Shown here one piece after another: positions 61,700-64,000 of a stretch of 64,000 nucleotides of DNA (the stretch's first letter is position 1; the number at the start of each line of letters is the position of its first letter). The notes under the pieces were generated by a model. It was not told the DNA's origin. It worked only from the letters and a program-made list of their open reading frames with translations, and did not search any database. The translations under genes and the position numbers were made by a program. Source of the DNA: CAYJNO01 sp964371715 (GTDB lineage Bacteria > Bacillota_I > Bacilli_A > Erysipelotrichales > Erysipelotrichaceae); NCBI GenBank assembly GCA_964371715.1, contig CAYJNO010000003.1:1-64000 (forward strand), written 5' to 3'.

Positions 61700-62851
61700 T
61701 TAATTTTTATATAATAAATTATAAAGTGTGAAATCTAAATTGTATTCATTTATTATATCTTCGACTTCTTTTTTAGCACTATTAATTTCACTATCTTTTA
61801 TTTTTTCATTCTTGATTGCGCGTATTAGAATATTTTTTGGTGAATGTGATAGATCAATAAATTCAAGTATTTGAACTTTATAGCCTTGTGCTTTAATTAA
61901 ATTAGCACGCATTTCATCTGTTAAGATAGAACTAAATCTTTCTTTTAGCAACCCATATTTTGTTAATAGAGGTAATCTATCACTCTTAATCTGCCCATTA
62001 ATTTCATGTTGACAACAAGGTACTGAAAATATCATTTTAGAATTCCATTTAATAGCATTATAAATAGCATGATCACTTGCTGTATCACATGCATGAAGAC
62101 TAATTACCATATCAACATCAAATGTAGCATTATATCCATCAATATTACCAACTTCAAATTTTAAATTTTTATAACCATATTTATCTGCAATTTTGTTACA
62201 GTTATTAATAACATCTTCTTTTAAATCAAGCCCAATCATATGTACATCTATTTTTTTTATATGCACTAAGTAATAATATAAAACAAACGTAAGATAGCTT
62301 TTACCACAGCCAAAATCAATTATATTAAGTGATTTATAGTTATCTTTTATTGAATCTTCAATCATTTCTAAGTAACGATTAATTTGCTTAAATTTATCAT
62401 ACATTGCTTTATTTATTTTTCCATCTTGATTAATAATATTTAAATCATATAACGGCTCGATAAATAAACCTTCTTTTAATAAGTAACTTTTTTCTTTGTT
62501 TTGTTTTTTAACTACTATTTTTTCTAAGTCATTTTTTTTACGATTGATCAAAATTTTATTTTTCTTAGATATTTTAATACTATAATCATAGCCATTAGAA
62601 AATATATCAGCTTGTTTAAAATCATTAGTTAGCAAATTTATAATATTATCTTTAGCTTCATCTTGATTTAAGTTACTATGAAAAGCTTGTGTTATCGTAA
62701 ATTTTTCAAATTGAAAAACAATATTTTCTTTAACTAAAATTGGTTTAATAATTATTTTTTTATATTTATTATCTTTATTTCTTGGATTTGATATTACGAT
62801 TTTTATAAGATTATCACTTATAACTTCTTCTAACACTTTATTTAATTCCAT
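61700..62851 (-). CDS. SAM-dependent methyltransferase (Methyltransf_32/TRM13-like)
   Basis: 383 aa. An N-terminal domain of about 165 residues is followed by a Rossmann methyltransferase with motif I IIDFGCGKSYLTFVLYYYL (about 177-195), the acidic loop GLDLKEDVI, MVISLHACDTASDHAI and the VPCCQHE motif. The ACDTA and PCCQ pair is seen in the TRM13/GSTCD-type methyltransferase group, which often acts on RNA. The substrate is not known. It stands alone behind the recA terminator with AGAGGAG upstream. Confidence 0.8.
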   Translation of the reverse strand: MELNKVLEEVISDNLIKIVISNPRNKDNKYKKIIIKPILVKENIVFQFEKFTITQAFHSNLNQDEAKDNIINLLTNDFKQADIFSNGYDYSIKISKKNKILINRKKNDLEKIVVKKQNKEKSYLLKEGLFIEPLYDLNIINQDGKINKAMYDKFKQINRYLEMIEDSIKDNYKSLNIIDFGCGKSYLTFVLYYYLVHIKKIDVHMIGLDLKEDVINNCNKIADKYGYKNLKFEVGNIDGYNATFDVDMVISLHACDTASDHAIYNAIKWNSKMIFSVPCCQHEINGQIKSDRLPLLTKYGLLKERFSSILTDEMRANLIKAQGYKVQILEFIDLSHSPKNILIRAIKNEKIKDSEINSAKKEVEDIINEYNLDFTLYNLLYKN

Positions 62852-62870
62852 ACATTCTCCTCTTTAAAAA

Positions 62871-62897
62871 ATAACTAACCTTAAAAAGGTTAGTTAT
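62871..62897 (-). terminator. Terminator of recA
   Basis: A 12-bp perfect stem (ATAACTAACCTT with AAGGTTAGTTAT), 3-base loop and six T on the minus strand, 2 bases after the recA stop codon. Confidence 0.9.
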
Positions 62898-62899
62898 AG

Positions 62900-63904
62900 T
62901 TATGCTTCTATTTCTTCTTTATTAAATAAACGATTTTTAATTTTTAAAGTTATTTCTTCATCAACTTCAGGGTTAGCTAAAATAAATGAACGCACTGCTT
63001 CTCTACCTTGACCAATTTTTTCACCATTATATGAAAACCATGCTCCACTTTTTTGGATAATATCATATTCAACTCCAAGTGTTATCAGCTCAGAAATATG
63101 TGAGATACCTTCTCCGTACATAATTTCTAATGCGGCAACTTTAAATGGTGGTGCAACCTTATTTTTTACTATTTTAACATTAACTTTATTACCAATAATA
63201 TCAGTACCATTTTTTAAAGCTTCGCCTTTACGAACATCTATTCTAATAGAACTATAGAATTTCAAAGCTCTACCTCCTGGTGTTACTTCAGGATTACCAA
63301 ACATAATACCTACTTTTTCTCTAAGTTGGTTGATAAAAATGGCTGTGCAATTACTCTTATTCATAACACCCGCTAATTTTCTCATGGCTTTTGACATTAA
63401 ACGAGCTTGTAATCCAATATTTGAATCTGACATTTCACCATCTAATTCTGCTTGAGGTACTAATGCGGCAACCGAGTCAATTACAATTAAGTCAATTGCT
63501 CCACTTCTAATCAATACTTCACAAATTTCTAAAGCTTGCTCTCCAGAATCTGGTTGTGATAATAATAAATCTTCAATATTTACCCCTAATGCTTTAGCAT
63601 ACATTGGGTCAATAGCATTCTCAGCATCAATAAAAGCAGCTTTTCCACCTTCTTTTTGACATGAAGCAATTGCATGTAAGGCAATTGTTGTTTTACCACT
63701 TGATTCTGGTCCATAAACCTCAATAATTCTACCTTTTGGATATCCACCAATTCCTAAAGCATAGTCAATTGATAAAGATCCTGACCCTATAGTATCAACA
63801 TCTACATTAGCACGATCTCCAAGTTTCATTATAGAACCTTTACCATATTGTTTTTCAATTTGTTTAATTACATCATCAAGCATTTTTTCTTTGTTTTCAC
63901 TCAT
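62900..63904 (-). CDS. recA: Recombinase RecA
   Basis: 334 aa, slightly short at the C-terminus. Walker A GPESSGKTT (about 64-72), IDAENAIDPMYA, the L1/L2 loops and AIFINQLREKVGIMFGNPE are all present. It drives strand exchange and SOS induction. It follows pgsA by 9 bases without a cinA gene between them. Confidence 0.98.
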   Translation of the reverse strand: MSENKEKMLDDVIKQIEKQYGKGSIMKLGDRANVDVDTIGSGSLSIDYALGIGGYPKGRIIEVYGPESSGKTTIALHAIASCQKEGGKAAFIDAENAIDPMYAKALGVNIEDLLLSQPDSGEQALEICEVLIRSGAIDLIVIDSVAALVPQAELDGEMSDSNIGLQARLMSKAMRKLAGVMNKSNCTAIFINQLREKVGIMFGNPEVTPGGRALKFYSSIRIDVRKGEALKNGTDIIGNKVNVKIVKNKVAPPFKVAALEIMYGEGISHISELITLGVEYDIIQKSGAWFSYNGEKIGQGREAVRSFILANPEVDEEITLKIKNRLFNKEEIEA

Positions 63905-63913
63905 AAATGTCTC

Positions 63914-64000
63914 CTATTTACTTTCAAAAATATAATCTTTTAGCTGTATAAAGTAAGATATACCACTAGCTAATGAAACAAATGTTGCAAACCACATTAT
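63914..64000 (-). CDS. pgsA: End of CDP-diacylglycerol-glycerol-3-phosphate phosphatidyltransferase
   Basis: Partial: the last 28 codons plus stop, running out of the window. The ending MWFATFVSLASGISYFIQ matches the final membrane helix of PgsA (family pattern V-T-L-x-S-G-x-D/S-Y), and its place before recA is conserved in Bacillota. PgsA makes phosphatidylglycerol phosphate. Too short for more. Confidence 0.7.
   Translation of the reverse strand: MMWFATFVSLASGISYFIQLKDYIFESK

Noticed and set aside
1..64000. Mycoplasma-type genetic code, CRISPR arrays, prophage, insertion sequences, tRNA or rRNA genes
   Set aside because: TGA acts as a stop (for example the SDR gene) and Trp is TGG. I saw no spaced direct repeats, transposase, integrase, phage structural gene or RNA gene signature.

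Overview
The window comes from a strongly AT-rich, Gram-positive-type bacterium of the Bacillota. It looks like an anaerobic Bacilli/Erysipelotrichia-like lineage, but I cannot name a genus. The evidence is PolC-type DNA polymerase III, RNase Y, an RNase J2-like protein, T-box control of thrS, strong AGGAGG ribosome sites, LytTR and GHKL signalling, and cell-wall genes (murB, murG, a divIB-like gene). TGG encodes Trp and TGA is used as a stop, so the standard bacterial code applies and this is not a Mycoplasma-type code. Oxygen-independent metabolism is suggested by a glycyl radical enzyme with its activase, an NfnAB-like electron-bifurcating pair, a small 2[4Fe-4S] ferredoxin and a two-subunit class I fumarase. 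Almost all genes lie on the minus strand. The plus-strand exceptions are apbE, a LacI-type regulator and the yjjI-yjjW pair.

Layout. 0-9.6 kb is accessory: two exported flavin-type lipoproteins, an ApbE flavin transferase, split transketolase, T-box-controlled thrS without a TGS domain, an SDR and a LacI regulator. 9.6-26 kb is a condensed form of the conserved Bacillota block yloU-fakA-recG-rnc-ffh-rpsP-khpA-rimM-trmD, with DUF523, nfnAB, polC, an HD protein and a HAD phosphatase inserted. 26-29.2 kb holds a small cell-wall cluster (divIB, murB, murG). 29.3-34.5 kb has a tail-less SSB, a GHKL/LytTR two-component system and an M16 peptidase pair. 34.6-39.5 kb is a nucleoside ABC importer of the BMP/NupNOPQ type. 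It is divergent from the YjjI glycyl radical enzyme and its activase, with a near-perfect palindrome between them. 42-44.5 kb encodes malic enzyme and fumarase. 44.6-50.1 kb encodes one very large repeat-rich membrane-anchored surface protein. 50.5-64 kb is again core: ftsK, an RNase J2-like protein, miaB, ferredoxin, ymdB, rny, pcp with DUF979/DUF969, an orphan antitoxin-like gene, a methyltransferase, recA and the end of pgsA.

Most of the window is ordinary core genome. The parts most worth a second look are these: the ApbE/PplA-like flavin lipoprotein set; the YjjI/YjjW enzyme of unknown substrate; a 20-bp palindrome shared by two distant lipoprotein promoters; the RNase J2-like protein that has lost most metal ligands; and the surface protein with three tandem 136-residue repeats behind a cre-like promoter. 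No rRNA, tRNA, CRISPR array, IS element or prophage was seen. Start sites were moved from the longest reading frame where a ribosome site decides it (thrS, apbE, the SDR, nfnB, the 82-aa membrane gene, the LytTR regulator, the surface protein, rny, DUF969).
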